A stretch of 64,000 bases of DNA from Linnemannia hyalina (lineage: Eukaryota; Mortierellomycota; Mortierellomycetes; Mortierellales; Mortierellaceae): the NCBI GenBank assembly GCA_019671135.1, contig JAHRHY010000008.1, positions 930,001-994,000 of the forward strand, in the 5' to 3' direction. The notes under the pieces were generated by a model, which was not told the DNA's origin, ran no database searches, and saw nothing but the letters and a program-made list of their open reading frames with translations. The translations under genes were made by a program, and so were the position numbers. Below are positions 11,762-24,900 of this stretch, one piece after another. Every line of letters starts with the position of its first letter. Positions within the stretch are counted from its first letter, which is position 1.

Positions 11762-13936
11762 ATGCTCTCCGTCTGTAGCCCACTGCAAATCGAAACCACT
11801 TCGTCCTTCCCCTTTTACAGTGAGACGCGACAGAACTCCAATTCTTACTCTCATTCACACCACCCATACCACTCATACGAACAACAACAACAGCAGCGTC
11901 CCGACAACTCTTCACGAACACCACCAAGTTCACAATCATCTGTTGACTGGAGGCAGCAGCAGTCTTCTCACACATCAACACACCCGACTCCATTCAACAG
12001 CAGATCCCAGACGGGAGCCTCCACATCCACAGCGCCCTTTTCCATCGCCGAGAGCAGCACAGACCAACCTGGTAATTATCTCCTTCGCAGCCTTTTTTTT
12101 TTTTTTTTTCCGTTGTCTCTCAATTGTCTCCCTTTTCCACAATGCACCACAATCAGTGAATTCCCCTATTTCGTAATTTCATTTCCTCCTTTTGCAAAGA
12201 TTGGAGCGCCGCCGATATGTCTGTTGTCTGACGTCTGACGACTTTTGCTAACCCGACACACACACACTCCTTTCTCCTCTTCCTCCTTCCTTTTCCTTTG
12301 TTCACCCCCTTTTCCTTCTTAACATAGCTATGATGCCCTCTCAACCACAAACAGCCCCACAGCCCATCTACAGCGCCCCCTTTTCAGAGCTCAACTCCAT
12401 GAAGGAGATGGCACCACCACACTACATGACCCCCTACCCTTCCCACAACACCCGCCTTACCATCCACGACCGTCGTCAATCCATGATCGCTGGCCGCAAC
12501 AAAACCCAGACAAGCACTCCTCCCACATCCGACCGATCTCGCCCCGACTACTCCCAGGGCGTTGCACCCGAGAGTGCTTCTGCTGTTAGCTCATGGGAAA
12601 CCGCACAGCCTTCTTCACATTCTTCCGTGCAGACAAACCTGCCCCCACTTTCCGAAGCCCTTCATGGCATCAAGTCCGAGTCTTCCCCCTCCATGGCTAT
12701 CTCACCCCCATCTCAACCACAAGCGACCTTCTCGGCCGTCGGTAATATGGTTGCCTCTCCCCCTAACTTTTATGCACCCACACCCTACTTGGACGTCCAA
12801 GCACCTCTTCATGTCTATCCCACCCAAGAGCAGTTCGAAAGTGACCCCTCAAGGATGCCGCCCCAAAGTGTTCAAGATCGCCAGGCCCCTGCATCTGCTC
12901 ACCAAATGGTCTCCCAAGATGCCAACCCCAGTAATGACCCCGTCTACGCTCGTCGCGTGACCTATCCTTTTGTCCCCGCCTTGGAGTCAGCCTCTAGTCT
13001 GGTGATGTCCAGTGTGATGACCGAGACTGCCGGTGCGAGCCCCTTGAGCAATAGCGGACCATTCACACACGGTGGTCTTGTTGCCCAGGGAATGACCCGG
13101 ACCTCGCCTAATCTTGGCTATGTCGACTCTCTTGCTCTCCAGTCTCATCATATCCACGGTCAACCAGCAAGCGGTGCCTACCACTCACACCCTGCCGGTG
13201 TCGCCCAGCACCATCAACAACAGCAACGTGCCATGAACCCAGCTGGCTGGGCTCAAGATGGCACCGACATGTCCAGTTTGGATGGTAGCGTCAATGGATC
13301 CAAGGTCTATTCCTTTGTTCCTCTCTCCGGTGTCAACTCCAAAAAGCGTCCTCGCCGTCGTTTTGACGAGATTGAGCGACTCTATGTCTGTAACTGGGGT
13401 GAGTGCGAGAAAGCCTATGGTACCCTCAACCACTTGAATGCCCACGTCCACATGCAAAAGCATGGCCCCAAGCGTCTCCCAGCTGGTATGTCCTCCTTTT
13501 CATTATCATCTGTATTTCGCGCTCGTTCTTCAAACTATCACACTGTCCATGTACCTAAGGCTGTATACTAACCTTGACTTTATGATTTATTCTTCAACTT
13601 TACGAAAAAACAGAGTTCAAGGAACTTCGAAAGGCATGGCGAAAGCACAAGCGCGCCGAGGAAGAGGCATCGAAGCAAGCCGCTGTTTTCCAGCAGCAGC
13701 AGGCTCAGAACCAGCAAGCCCAGATGCAGCCTCTGTGCGACCCTTTGATGTCCCATATGCACGCAGCAGCCGCTGGCCACCACCCTTTGGCGATGCACTC
13801 GATGGCCCATCACCACCAGCAGCCTCAGCCTCACCAGCTTCCTCTGCCTCATGTCCACCCCAACCAGCACCCACACAACCCCCACCATTCCCAGTCGGCA
13901 ACCTCTCAGCACCATCACCACCAGATGGGCTTTTAA
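11762..13936 (+). CDS. C2H2 zinc-finger transcription factor, Con7-like
   Basis: Probable nuclear DNA-binding regulator of 596 residues. Exons are 11762-12071, 12328-13485 and 13614-13936; the frame is kept across both junctions, and the second intron has a TACTAAC-like branch point. The single finger, translated from about 13387, has C-x4-C-x12-H-x5-H spacing with the core YGTLNHLNAH, preceded by RRRFDEIERLYVCNW and followed by the basic stretch EFKELRKAWRKHKR. That arrangement is typical of the fungal Con7-type family, a match made from memory. The rest is low complexity, rich in Gln, His, Ser and Pro, and the C-terminus is His/Gln-rich. The first ATG is uncertain: exon 1 is Ser/Gln/Asn-rich, and translation could instead begin at ATG 12330 with exon 1 as leader. 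A very long T/C-rich upstream region suggests complex control. Confidence 0.85.
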
Positions 13937-15032
13937 GCAAAGCGCGCTTCCGACGTGTGGTCTGCCTACGACCTATAGCTTTAAGCCAAAATTATGACCA
14001 TTTGCTTTTCTAGTCTTTTTGCACTTTCTTTCCCATTCTGTACTCTTTGAAACCTACTTCTGTACCATCATGACCCCAACCTTACTCTTTCTAGTTTTCA
14101 CTTCACAAACTTGCCATGTTCCTTTACTCTCGTTGCTTTAATTCAACCCAAAAAAACGCTCAATTGTATTTCTTAGATAGTCGTTCCTCTCCTTTCCTTC
14201 GCAGCGTTACCTTTTTCATCAGATAGTTTTTACCCTGAACAAATCTTGCCACAAAACAAAACAATAAGAATTGCTTTTTTTGCCTCAACTGCTGGTCTCC
14301 ATTTTGTTGAAGAATATGGTGACGTCACTATTTTTTTCTTCTTTCTCTTCTCCATTCCTCATGTCTTCCTTTACTCACTCACTTTCTTGTCATGATTCTT
14401 TACTGAAGTTGTTCTATTACTCATTCACTCATATGCATTGGCAGCCCTTTCCCTTTGTCTTTTTGACTCCCTTGTCGTCCACTTTCCACGGAGCCCCTTC
14501 TTTCCTTCTTCACTCCAAAGACGCCTTCTCACCCTTAACTTGATCCCTTTAGCGACACTGCACTGCACTGCACTACAACACACTACCTTTGTTTATTTTG
14601 GCTTGATTCCTTCCCTGTCGCCTTTCCTTCCTTCCTTCCTTTCTTCCTTCGACAAACAAAAGTCTCACTCATACTCTTTTCTATCGTTTTGTTATTAGTC
14701 CTTTGCTACTTCTATTCGTAGTAACACTCCACTCTTGTCGTCTTCTCACCACTCTCATTTTTGTTGTTGTTGATTGCACTCCTGTTTGATTACCATCCAC
14801 CTTGACCGCCTTCGTCTTCTGCGCCATCGCCTCCTTAAGGCTGCATCTGATCAGTTCTGTCCTTCCCATCAACACACACACTCCCTTGTTGACGAACACC
14901 CCTCCCCCAAGGATTTTTCCTTCTTCTTTTTCACACCTCCTCCCTCACGACTACCCGCACGCGCACTCTCTTGCTCTCACCTTCTTTCTCGCCGCCTTTC
15001 TTACCTAACCTTGGAAACTCTTGGTCTATCTC
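13937..15032. other. intergenic, 3' end of C2H2 gene and leader of R3H gene
   Basis: No gene is seen. The sense strand is pyrimidine-rich up to the next start codon, like the leader before 11762. A CACTG repeat and CTTCC repeats occur near 14560-14650. Confidence 0.6.
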
Positions 15033-18000
15033 ATGGCTGAAAACGCAGGGGACAAGGCAAGTCGTTTTCCTCACCTTTACCTAACAACTCTGCGTTCTAT
15101 TGCAATTCGACTGGACTTTTTAGACAAAGCATCCATCGCTAACCTCTATGCGTTTCTTGCCCGCTTTTTAGACCGAGGATCAACCTTCTCCAGTCCAAGG
15201 CAAGGCACCATTCACTATATTGAAGCCTATCCCTCCGCCTGCACAGGAGCCCACATCAATGCAGGTCAACGATACCTTGGCATCCCAGGAACCTGTCGCC
15301 AAATTGACTAAAGCACTCGAAGGATTGGAGGTCGAGGAAGAGTGCAACGATGCACAGGATATGGCTCTCGACGAGTTCTTAGTCAACGCACTCAAGAATC
15401 GACAGGAGCGGATCTTTTTGCTGAAGCTTGACCGAGAGTTTTGCAGCTTCATCAACAACCCAAGGTATGCCTTTTGCTTCAATCTACCACTCTCTTTTGC
15501 ACACTCGCCCACAGCGATTGAATGGCGCAAGAGTGTCACATGTGCGTTGTGAATGGTTTGCTAATTTACAACTACCATTATTTTGTGGTTTATTTATTAC
15601 CTCAACCTGCCATAACAGTCAGCCTCAACTAGAGTTCCCAACTCTCAATGGCTACTATCGTATGATGGTCCACAAAGTCGCTAACTACTTCAAGCTCACC
15701 CGTATCGTCGATCCGTCGCAAAAGATTATCCTCTTCAAGACCGAATCGTCTGCGATGTAAGCATTGACTCTATTGAAATCATTATCGATGTGAAAGCAAA
15801 GGTGTATCAACAAAACAACAACAACCACTCCAGCCATATGACTAATGCACGAGTTGCGTTTATTTCCAGCCCCCCATTACGCATCTCAGACTTGGCCGAA
15901 GAAGAGGACGAACAGCCCGTCAAGATGATGAAGGTTTTGAAGAGGAATCCCGGTAGATCCTCCAGTGGATCAGCTACTCCAGACGGATCATCAGAGCCAG
16001 AGCGAAAGCCCATGTCGATCAAGGAACGTGAAGAGGCATACGCCAAGGCCAGAGCGCGAATTTTCCAGGAGGATGTCCCGGCCAAGCCAAAATCGCCAAG
16101 CGAGAGTTCTGATCCAATTGTCCCTGTCGACTCTCCCTCCACAACTGCAGTGGAAACAAATCCGCCCGGTCGGGAAGGCAACGATGAGAGTCCCCATGGA
16201 GCCAATCGCACGAGGACTTCTAATGGGAAGAAGTCGGTGGCTGGATCTAGGCACACGGACGATCAGGACGAACGGGATGGACGTCAGCCATCATTACCAA
16301 ACTCGTGCAATGTCTCCCGAAGCACGTCTCCATCACCCTCCGTCACCATCAGCAACTCTGATCCAAATGCTCGACAATCCGGCAAAGGACTTCGGCCCAA
16401 AGCAAAGCAGTCTAAGACCGATCTTGCAGCAGAGTGCGCTGATGTCAGAAGACGTAAGAGCACGACTTCCAATGCTTCGTCATCGTCGGGAACTGTCAAG
16501 ACACCGGTGGGGTTGGCCCGGACCATCTCGTCATCATCTAGCCAGGATGGGTTCCAGAGCCCCAATTCCGGCATGACCTTGACAGAGTCGCCTACTGTGA
16601 ATTCACCTTCAAGCGGAACACCCAAAGGATACGACTACTTTGCGCCCAACCCCAACTCGAATTCCGGATCTGTATCGCCCATGAGCAATGGACTACGAGC
16701 GTCCTATACCTACCCTCAGCCCGGCGGACACAAGCAACAACGGAACTTCAACGGCCCTGCGACGCATAATGGAGGCGGCCCAGGCGGTATGGGATACAAC
16801 AACGCTCAGTCCAACTCTGGTTTCATGAAGGGTATGAACACACCCGCCTTTGTGCCTAAAAAACCATATCCCAAGCATGGTCAGGTCAACAACCACCAAA
16901 ACGCCGGTCCCTATAACAATGGCCCCATGCCTGGCTACCCTTCAGGGCCTTCCAACCCACCCCATGCATTCAACAACAATAACAACGGCAACAACCATTA
17001 TACCCAGCAACCACACCCTAACCCGGCTTCACCCTGGTCTGATCGAAGCGGAGCCCCAGGGCAGGATGGACCCAATTTTTATGTGCAACAGGATGCTATG
17101 CATGGCAGCTCGTCGCAACCCCCGCCTCAAGGATTCAACTACTCCAATGCTCCCAATCAGTTCTCGCAACCAGGACCAAGTATGCACCCTTCCTATAACA
17201 GCCAACACCAGTACCACCAACATCATCCTTCAAATAACCACCCAAACACCCACCACGCATCACAGCGTGGTGGCCGTCGCAACCAATCTACTCAACCCTA
17301 CTACCAACACCACAATCACCCCAGGACAAACCCCCAAATGCACAATCCACAGCAGCATCCTCCGCACCATGGCGGCAATTTCAACGGTCCTCCCCCCAGG
17401 GACGACTTCACGTACAATCAAGGACCTCAATCGTCTATGCGATACAACCGAGGTTATGATAGCAATCCAAACCATCCTCCCTCTCAGCAATATGCTCCCG
17501 ATTTCTATCCCACGCATGGCATGCCAGTTGACCCCCCAAACGGACCTAATATGTATCCAGGATTCCAGGGTCACCAAATATCCCCAGGCGAAGGCCCTGT
17601 AAGTGACACTTCTATCTTCAGTTGATACAAATGAGTCAACTGAGCGTATCATTGGAAAGCAGTCTAATCTTTGGTATTATTGCATGTTGTTTTAGCAGAA
17701 TGGACAGCGGTATCCCTTCCACCACAAAGGACCATATGATGCTAACTGGGGACAAGGACCCGGCCACCCTGCCGGACAGGGTTATGATCAGCCCAACACG
17801 CTGTACAACCCAGCAGCCCAACCACAGGGAGGCAAGAAACCATACAAGAACTATCACTCGATCCCAGTAGTGAACCAGCAGCAGTTTTCGTCAACGATGG
17901 GAGGTCCTCAGAACGTCATGTCTCAGGCTTTACCCGGAGCGGGACCTGGTGGCATTGGCGGGAATGGTGCGATCTCTCATTACGACATTGAGCGGAGGCC

Positions 18001-19235
18001 ACCCAAATCCGCTGAACTCTTTGACCCCAATGGCCCACAGCCCTCAAGTGGCAGTGGGGGAGGAGGAAGCCAAGGCGAGTTTGGGAATGGTAGCCGTTAC
18101 CAGGGAACGAGCGACGGAGGATATATGAGCGGTCAAGATGGACCGACGATGGCAGGCGAGAGGCAACCTCAGGGACACCGAAGCTCGTTCCATGGGCAGT
18201 ATCAGTCGCAGTCCGGCGCACACTACAATCAGGCGACATTCCAGCCACCACATGCACCTATTGCTATGAACCGGTCGTACTCTTCCTCGTCCTCTTCAGC
18301 GGGTTACAGTGGAGGAAACACAAGCAGCCCCGGCCCTCATGCGGGCAAGAAGAATCATAGCCTGCTCTATGACTATTCAGTGACAACCCAGTCCTATGAT
18401 GGCAATGTCAAATCTACTACCGCTGGTGAGTCATACATCTACTCTTCATTTATTTTAATGGTGTAAGCCTTCCTACACGATCTTTGATTTACATTGAAAG
18501 TGTGTAATCTGACTAACGCATGTTTTTGATTTGGTTATCGAATGCATAGAGGCTGACAAGGCGTCTGCGCCAGCATTAGGTCACATTTTGGAGATCTTCG
18601 GCTATGATGCACAGGACGACATTTTTGAGGATTTGGCACTGCCAGCTGGTTCGAAGGTGAGGCGGTTAAAGGCGGCCAACAAGGAGTTGTTGGGCCAGGT
18701 GTTGGTGGTGTTCAAGAATGCGACCCTGGCGTCCGAGGCCTTGTCCACCTTCCAAGAGGGCAAGTCGACATGGATGAACCCTGAGGCGAAGCTGCAGTTT
18801 GACTCGACGTGCTTGACCTCAGAGGAAGGCGAGAGTGTGGAGGCAACTGGATCGGAGGAGGGAGAATCGGAGGAAAGTTCCAAGTCGGCAGCGGCAGCAT
18901 TACCTTCGACACGGTTACAACGTCGGTTCAATGTCAAAGTCTGGACACCTGTTCTTGTCAACAGCGTAACACCTCTCAAGGCCACTCAGCCCCAGCTTTC
19001 ATCATCACCATCGAACGATTCGACCAACAACAATAACAATAACGCTGGCAGTGCTAGTAGTATTGGAACTGCACAGTCGGAGGATGGCGAGGAGAGAGAT
19101 CAGGAGGATGTTGTTGTTGTGATTGGTATTTCTTCTTCATCTGCTGCTGCTGCTGCAGTAGCTACTGCAGTTTCGTCCTCATCACCGACATTGCAGAAGG
19201 AAAGTGATCCAGGGTCTGTGATACTGGGACTCTAG
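15033..19235 (+). CDS. R3H and SUZ domain RNA-binding protein
   Basis: Probable cytoplasmic single-stranded nucleic-acid-binding protein of 1199 residues, related to the R3HDM/Encore group. Exons are 15033-15056, 15172-15464, 15619-15756, 15870-17598, 17696-18425 and 18550-19235. The R3H domain spans the second and third exons and shows the signature Arg-x3-His in YYRMMVHKVANYF. The SUZ motif follows, with MSIKEREEAYAKARARIF coded near 16010. A long disordered tail rich in Pro, Gln, Asn, Gly and Ser comes next, as expected for an mRNP or granule protein. The last exon has a more ordered segment (VLVVFKNATLASEAL) that looks like the second half of an RRM-type fold. Intron 1 begins with GC instead of GT (AAG|GCAAGT). 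The fourth intron ends in TTTAGCAG, a tandem acceptor. Start ATG gives the short exon MAENAGDK in frame. Confidence 0.88.
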
Positions 19236-19505
19236 CTCACAAAAACTCCAATTTTTTTTTTTACCCCTTTCGCCCTTGCAGTAATAAACCTTTTCTTTGC
19301 ACTAAAATTCATTTTTTTTTATTCAAGTGAAAGGGGAAAAGCTATGTACAGCAAAGGTGTCATTGAATATTTTTTTTGTTATGGTTTGGTATTCGGATAA
19401 TGTTGCAAGCAAAAGTCAAAAGAGCGAGCGAATTTGGGGGGGGGGACACCACAGGGATGAACAAAAATAGAAGAAACGAAAAAGGGAGCATAGTAGTCTT
19501 TTTGC

Positions 19506-22500
19506 TTAGATGGCAGACATGCTGGCACGCTTCAGGTATTGAGGAGGCAAGCTGCTTGGTTCCGCCGACGAGCCCAAAGAATTGGGGTTCAAATTGCTTC
19601 CACTGTTATTGGTGCTATGACCCGAAGGATCCGGAGTACCGGGGATTGGAGTCGGGACACGGGAGCCATGGTTGTTCTCTCCAAAGTAAGTGTCCATTAA
19701 CAGCGAGGCCAGACGATGCTGGTCCCTGTCGTCCGAAAGGATAACTGCCTCAAGAGCATCGACGCCGTTCATTTCCGAGAGCAGCGCGGGCGCATCCTGG
19801 ATGCCCGAGTTGAGCAGGAGTTGGACGTAGCGCAGTCCTAGGGAGATGAGTTCGTGGTCCTTTGTGCGCATAAAGTCCAAGAAACCTGGGAGGAGTTCTC
19901 GATGTGGGAGGGCCTTTGCGTAGTCTGGGCCGTGTGATGCCAGGTTGATGAGACTGTATGCTGCCTATTTTTTTTTCAATGTTTGATAGGAAGTAGAGGC
20001 ATATTGTGTTAGTCGTTGAGTCAAAATTTTTACCTTCTATGTTGCAGGTGACCAGAAAGTGAAAAAAATTAAGCAATGTACCTCTTTGCGAATGTCAAAG
20101 TTCTGGTGGGAGGCGATCTGGGAGAGGACGGGGATGAATCCAGCGTCGATCACCTTGATCAAGTCCTTGCCAGTGTGGTCTGCAGTGATATTCGACATCA
20201 ACCAAAGACTTTCCTTCTTGACCGGTCTACATGAACGAATGTCCAAATGGCAAACATGTCAGTACTCAAGTCAATGAAGCAACCAACAAGATAAAGCTAA
20301 AGAGACAAAAGCTCAACGAAAAAAAAAAAAAAGCTTACCGGCAGTCAGACTGAATAAACTGGAGCATGGCAGGGAGGAAGCCCGGCTCGTTAATCAAAGC
20401 CGAGGTATTGTTGTCGGGCCCACTGGCGATGTTACCGAGTGCACGGACCAAGGGGATCGCGAGAGCCTTCTGATCCAAGAAATCCTTCAAGGGTGTCACC
20501 AACAACGGGATCAGACGATGTTCCAACAACTGTGTACTCACATTTTCGGGGCCCGATGTCAAATACACTACCACCCACGCCGCTTCCGAAATCACCGCCG
20601 GCTCCTATTTAAAAAATGATAATAGAAACAGATTGCATCTTCAGTCAGGTGGTTGCGGTGTTGCACTGGAAGTAGGGACGGTAACACACCTGATTCTGGA
20701 AACGTGCACTTACAGTGTCGACGCGAAGGTGGTGAAGCAATGGCTTGATGAGTCCAGCTTTGACCAGAACCTCCTGTTGTGCGCCCTCTCCACGCGCCAG
20801 GTTCGACAATGCAAAGCAGGCTGTCTGCACCAAGTTCAAATCCTATCAGCATCAAAAGAAAACAAAGCAACAGATCAGTTTACTTCCAAGCTTGTCACAA
20901 TACACATCATTTTGAGCAAGCTTGAAGGTAAAAGGTACCTTTGAGTCCAAGAGCTTGATGAGAGGTGGAAGGACGCCATTGTCCTTGAGACGGTCTCGGA
21001 ACTTGGGACCATCGGCAGCAATGTTGCCCAAGGCCCAAGCAGACTGGTCAACAAGAGCCAAATTCTGGCTGTCCAAGAACTGGATCAGGTGAGGGGCCGT
21101 GTTCAGAGCAGCTTCACACAGTTCAGAGGATCCACCCGCTGCCATGTTGGTCACGACCGATGCCGCCAACAATTGCTCTTCTGCATCTGACCCCGTCAAC
21201 AAACCCTAAAAAAGAGAAAATAGAAGGAGGTGTGAGGAAGGGGGCGATGGAAATGGATTCCAAAGCAGATGCATGAAGAAACCATGCAAGCAAAGCAGGT
21301 CACTTGTAAGTAGATGAGTGATTGTAGGATAGTGCACTTACCTCGAGGATGGTAGCAAACTCCTTGCTTGAGACCAAGGTCTGGAGGGCGCGGGATCCGC
21401 TATGGTTTGTCAGATACTCGCTGACAGTCGTGAGTGCTTCGATTTTCTCGGTCCTCTTTTCACTCTATTGTTGAAATTTGAGTTCGAATGATGATGATGG
21501 CCTCAGTAAGGTGAGACGCAACACGGGCAGGTGGTTCCAATATATGCACGAAGGAAGAAGAAAAAAAAGAGGTCGGTGCGCGCCAATCATTTTGGATCTT
21601 TCACGTACAGTAGTACAGTATAGTACGTTTATAAGTGTATATGAATGTGAGGCGTGTGTTCAGCAATGACAAAAGAAAAGGAGGGCGAGGAAGTAGGAGG
21701 TGTGTGATTCGTTTACCTTGAGCAGCGCCTGGACGCTATCGAGTTGATCCTTCCCCAGCTCGACCTCTTCGTCTAACAACAAGACCCGTTACAAAAACGA
21801 AAAAGAGAAAACGAGAACGAGAAACAGAGCAAGTGGTGGTTCTGTCAGTTTCACAACTTGCACCCATTTTCAAGTTTTTTCTTCTCTCTTTTCATAAATG
21901 TTGTTTCTTTTTTTCTTTTTTTTTTGAACGGTGTTGAAAGAGGGCGTGAGAAGTAGGGGTGGGCAAGTGAATCAACAGCGATGGAGTGGAATCAAGGATA
22001 AACGAGGATGCACGAGAGTATCAAGTCATGAACGAAGGAGCGCGAAAAGGCAGTAGTGGAGTTTGAGGGGGTAGGGGAAGGTTCAAAGACGCTTTGTTGA
22101 TACACCCCTCTTTGGACAGGAGTGGTGAGAGCAAAAAAGCGGTTCGTGGGGCAATTTGCGAACACACAAAGTAAGAGAGAGGAGGAGTAGTACACATCCT
22201 CGACAGATGGGCAAGGGTTCACTCTGGCGACTGCATCGCACGTATCAGCAAGCCAAGAGGACAACGCCCAACACAACACTCCTCAGCAAAAGATGGGCTT
22301 ACCTGCACCAGTTTCAGTCTGATCCTTGGACCGCTTGAACCGCTTGGCGCTAACAAGCTCCTCCCGTCGCTGCTTACGGAGCTGGGCATCTTCCTTGACC
22401 CGTTTGTTGGCCGCTTCTTTGGCCGTCTTGGGCATGGCGTTCGCCTTGTACTGCGACCTGCGCTTCTGATCACCTGCAGCGATCGCGCTTTCGATACCTT

Positions 22501-22639
22501 CGATACCTTCTGCTACTCCGGGAGCGGTGTCGCTGGCTCCTTCATCGTTCTTTTCGTTGTGCTCGGGGTTGTTGTTGTTGTTGCCCTTGTTGGCTGCCGC
22601 GGCGAGGCGGGAGCTGGAGCGAGTCGTGCGTTTCTCCAT
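19506..22639 (-). CDS. importin subunit alpha, divergent (plant IMPA9-like) type
   Basis: Adaptor that binds nuclear localisation signals and, through its importin-beta-binding region, importin beta. 593 residues in eight exons: 22639-22303, 21772-21717, 21464-21342, 21205-20939, 20842-20714, 20604-20339, 20226-20082 and 19964-19506. Residues about 60-112 form a basic IBB-like segment (KRVKEDAQLRKQRREEL then SAKRFKR), preceded by an unusual 60-residue Asn/Glu/Ala-rich extension. About eight armadillo repeats follow, with typical cores such as WALGNIAADGPKFRD, SNITADHTGKD and FDIRKEAAYSLINLA. The end, GVDALEAVILSDD to LLMDTYFGEN, and the IBB wording resemble plant importin alpha 9 more than the conserved fungal Srp1 type; this is from memory, not alignment. 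Divergent from the SWD2 gene with 478 bp between starts. Confidence 0.9.
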
Positions 22640-23117
22640 AACGTTTTTTTTTTTTTTTAGTTTGCTTGCTGAGTTTACTGGGAAAGAGAGTGGAGTTAGG
22701 GGTGCGTAGTAAAGAAGGAGGACGAGCTGTTTCTTTATGAGGTTTTCCTTTTGTCGGTCGTTCCTCTGCTACAGTGATACTGCTGCTGTTGGTGCTATTC
22801 GCGGTTGTTTGGGTAGTGCGTGCGTGCGTGTGTAGTGTGTGTGTGGTGTGGTGTATTCCTGTCGATGATGTGTATTGTGGGAAAAAGGAGTTTGGGAAAG
22901 GGGACAAAGGACACTCTTCTACTCCACATCAATCCGTCCCAGTGTGGAGAGTGAAGAGGTGCCAGTCCCACCTGCACAGTCACTCCACGTGACTTTTGCC
23001 AGGTAAGAGCTTGAGGAACGCGACCCTACTCGGGCTTATGGGCATATTTTATTTATTTTTTGATTCCCATCCATTCTTTCATTTCCTCTGCGAGAACAAA
23101 ACACAACAACCAGAACC
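22640..23117. promoter_or_regulatory. divergent promoter between importin alpha and SWD2 genes
   Basis: 478 bp with no coding potential. It contains a poly-T run at the importin side, GT-rich repeats near 22830 and the octamer CACGTGAC at 22986. Both genes must draw their promoters from this stretch. Confidence 0.6.
22986..22993. promoter_or_regulatory. CACGTGAC motif
   Basis: The reverse complement is GTCACGTG, matching the RTCACRTG consensus of Cbf1-type bHLH factors. It lies 125 bp upstream of the SWD2 start codon. The same octamer is in three other intergenic regions here. Confidence 0.55.
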
Positions 23118-24834
23118 ATGTCGCACTCGCACGGGCCAGACGGGGCAGCAGGAGGACTTCACACCACCAACAACACATCCCAACCACAACCGCAAGGAAT
23201 CGCACAACCCCCACCACCAGTAGTCCTCACACCGGCATTACTCGAATCCCTCAAGGTCTCAAAGATCTTCAAGGACAACACCCAGGCCATCACCTCTATT
23301 CACTTTGACGACTCCGGTTCCAAATGTGTCACCAGTGCTACTGACGAGAGTCTTCACGTCTACGACTGTTATACCGGAAAGTACGTTTCTCTTTTCGTCA
23401 TTTGTTGTGCAAAAAAAGGGACAGGATCTTCAGTTTGGATGATATTAATTGGTCTCAACATTTTCATTGTTGGAATGTAGGCTGGAGAAGACATTGTTCA
23501 GTAAAAAGTACGGAGTCAACCTGGCGCGGTTCACGCATCGGTCTACAAGCGTCGTCTACGCATCTACAAAGGAAGATGGTAAGCACAAGGAAACTGGTAA
23601 TGCGTTTTTTTTTAGCCCTTGGAGGATACTGATCGCCCCTTTTTCCATTACTTGCCATACATGATAGACACACTTCGGTATCTCTCGCTGCACGACAACA
23701 AATACATCAGATACTTTCGCGGACACGAGAAAAGGTACAGGATTTACGATTGGAAATATGGAATACAGGATAATGCAAACTCAGGCTTGGACGAGCTATA
23801 CTGTAACTGGAGGCGAGACTCACACGATCATTTCCAACCACATATAGGGTCACTTCGTTGGAGATGTCGCCGCTGGATGATCAGTTCTTGGCAGGAAGTC
23901 AGGATACAGTACGGTTGTGGGATCTGCGTAGTCCCAACTGCCAGGTAAAAAGACATACACACGATCACCCAGATCGGCGTTGGACCTTGAAGTTGTTTTC
24001 CATGTTCTGACCGAGATATCTCACTTTAATTTGATATCATGATATATAGGGTGCGTTGTCGGTGATGGGACAGCCAGTGGTGGCATTTGATCCCAGTGGC
24101 CTCGTCTTCGCCGTAGCATTAGGAGGAACCCTCCGCCTCTATGATGTCAAATCCTTCGACCAAGGCCCCTTCGTCACAGCAATGATAGGTGACTCCTTAG
24201 GCATCCCACACACAAGCATCTACGCCACCCAGATCGAATTCAGCTCGGACGGGAAAAGCCTCTTGGTCACCACTGGATCGGACGCCCATTACATCGTTGA
24301 CGCCTACACACCTTCTGTTACAATGTTCAAACTTGTCGGACATAACACTAATACTTTTGGAAATGAGCCGTTTACGAGTGGGAGTGAGGCTTGTTGGACT
24401 CCTGACGGGAAGTGTGTTGTCTCGGGATCGCGTGATGGCGATATCTATGTCTGGGATATCTCGAAAGCGATTGCGGACCAGGCTGCGGGGCTTGTGAATG
24501 GATCTGCAGGAAATGCCAGTAACTCTACAAACGGAAGTACCGGCAGCCTTTTGCAGAGCAATGGTGAACTGCGGCCCTTCAAGACCCTCAAGGCCCATGG
24601 CACCCCGAGCCATATCGTCGCCTTCAACCCCAAGTACCTCATGATGGTCAGCGGTTCCACCGAGCTGGTATGTTTTTACTCACCCGTCTTCCTTTTCAAT
24701 GTCTAGTTTTGCTGCGCCATCCACTAATCAAGTAACTCTACTGCTGATGGTATTAATAGGCATTCTGGGAGCCAGATCCAAATGCTGCAGTTGTCGATGC
24801 CCTTCACGACTTTTCAAAAGGAGGCCGTTACTAG
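23118..24834 (+). CDS. WD40 protein SWD2 / WDR82
   Basis: WD40 subunit shared, in known systems, by the Set1/COMPASS histone H3K4 methyltransferase and the cleavage and polyadenylation machinery, acting in the nucleus. 405 residues in six exons: 23118-23380, 23481-23578, 23668-23734, 23848-23944, 24050-24667 and 24760-24834; all junctions keep frame. After a Pro/Gln-rich N-terminus of about 40 residues come the family's hallmarks: [20 protein letters not shown], then [35 protein letters not shown], and a last repeat ending with [20 protein letters not shown]. The penultimate blade carries a Ser/Asn/Gly-rich insertion near 24490-24550. The gene ends 66 bp from the convergent transcription-factor gene, so the transcripts may overlap. 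Confidence 0.92.
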
Positions 24835-24900
24835 TAGCTTGTTTGTTTTCAATCTTATGTACATTATTACACACTCAAAATGTCTACTCTACGCTAATGA

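Noticed and set aside
15807..17652. Long open frames antisense to the R3H gene
   Set aside because: They mirror the Pro/Gln-rich exon, lack domain signatures and contain no plausible splicing.
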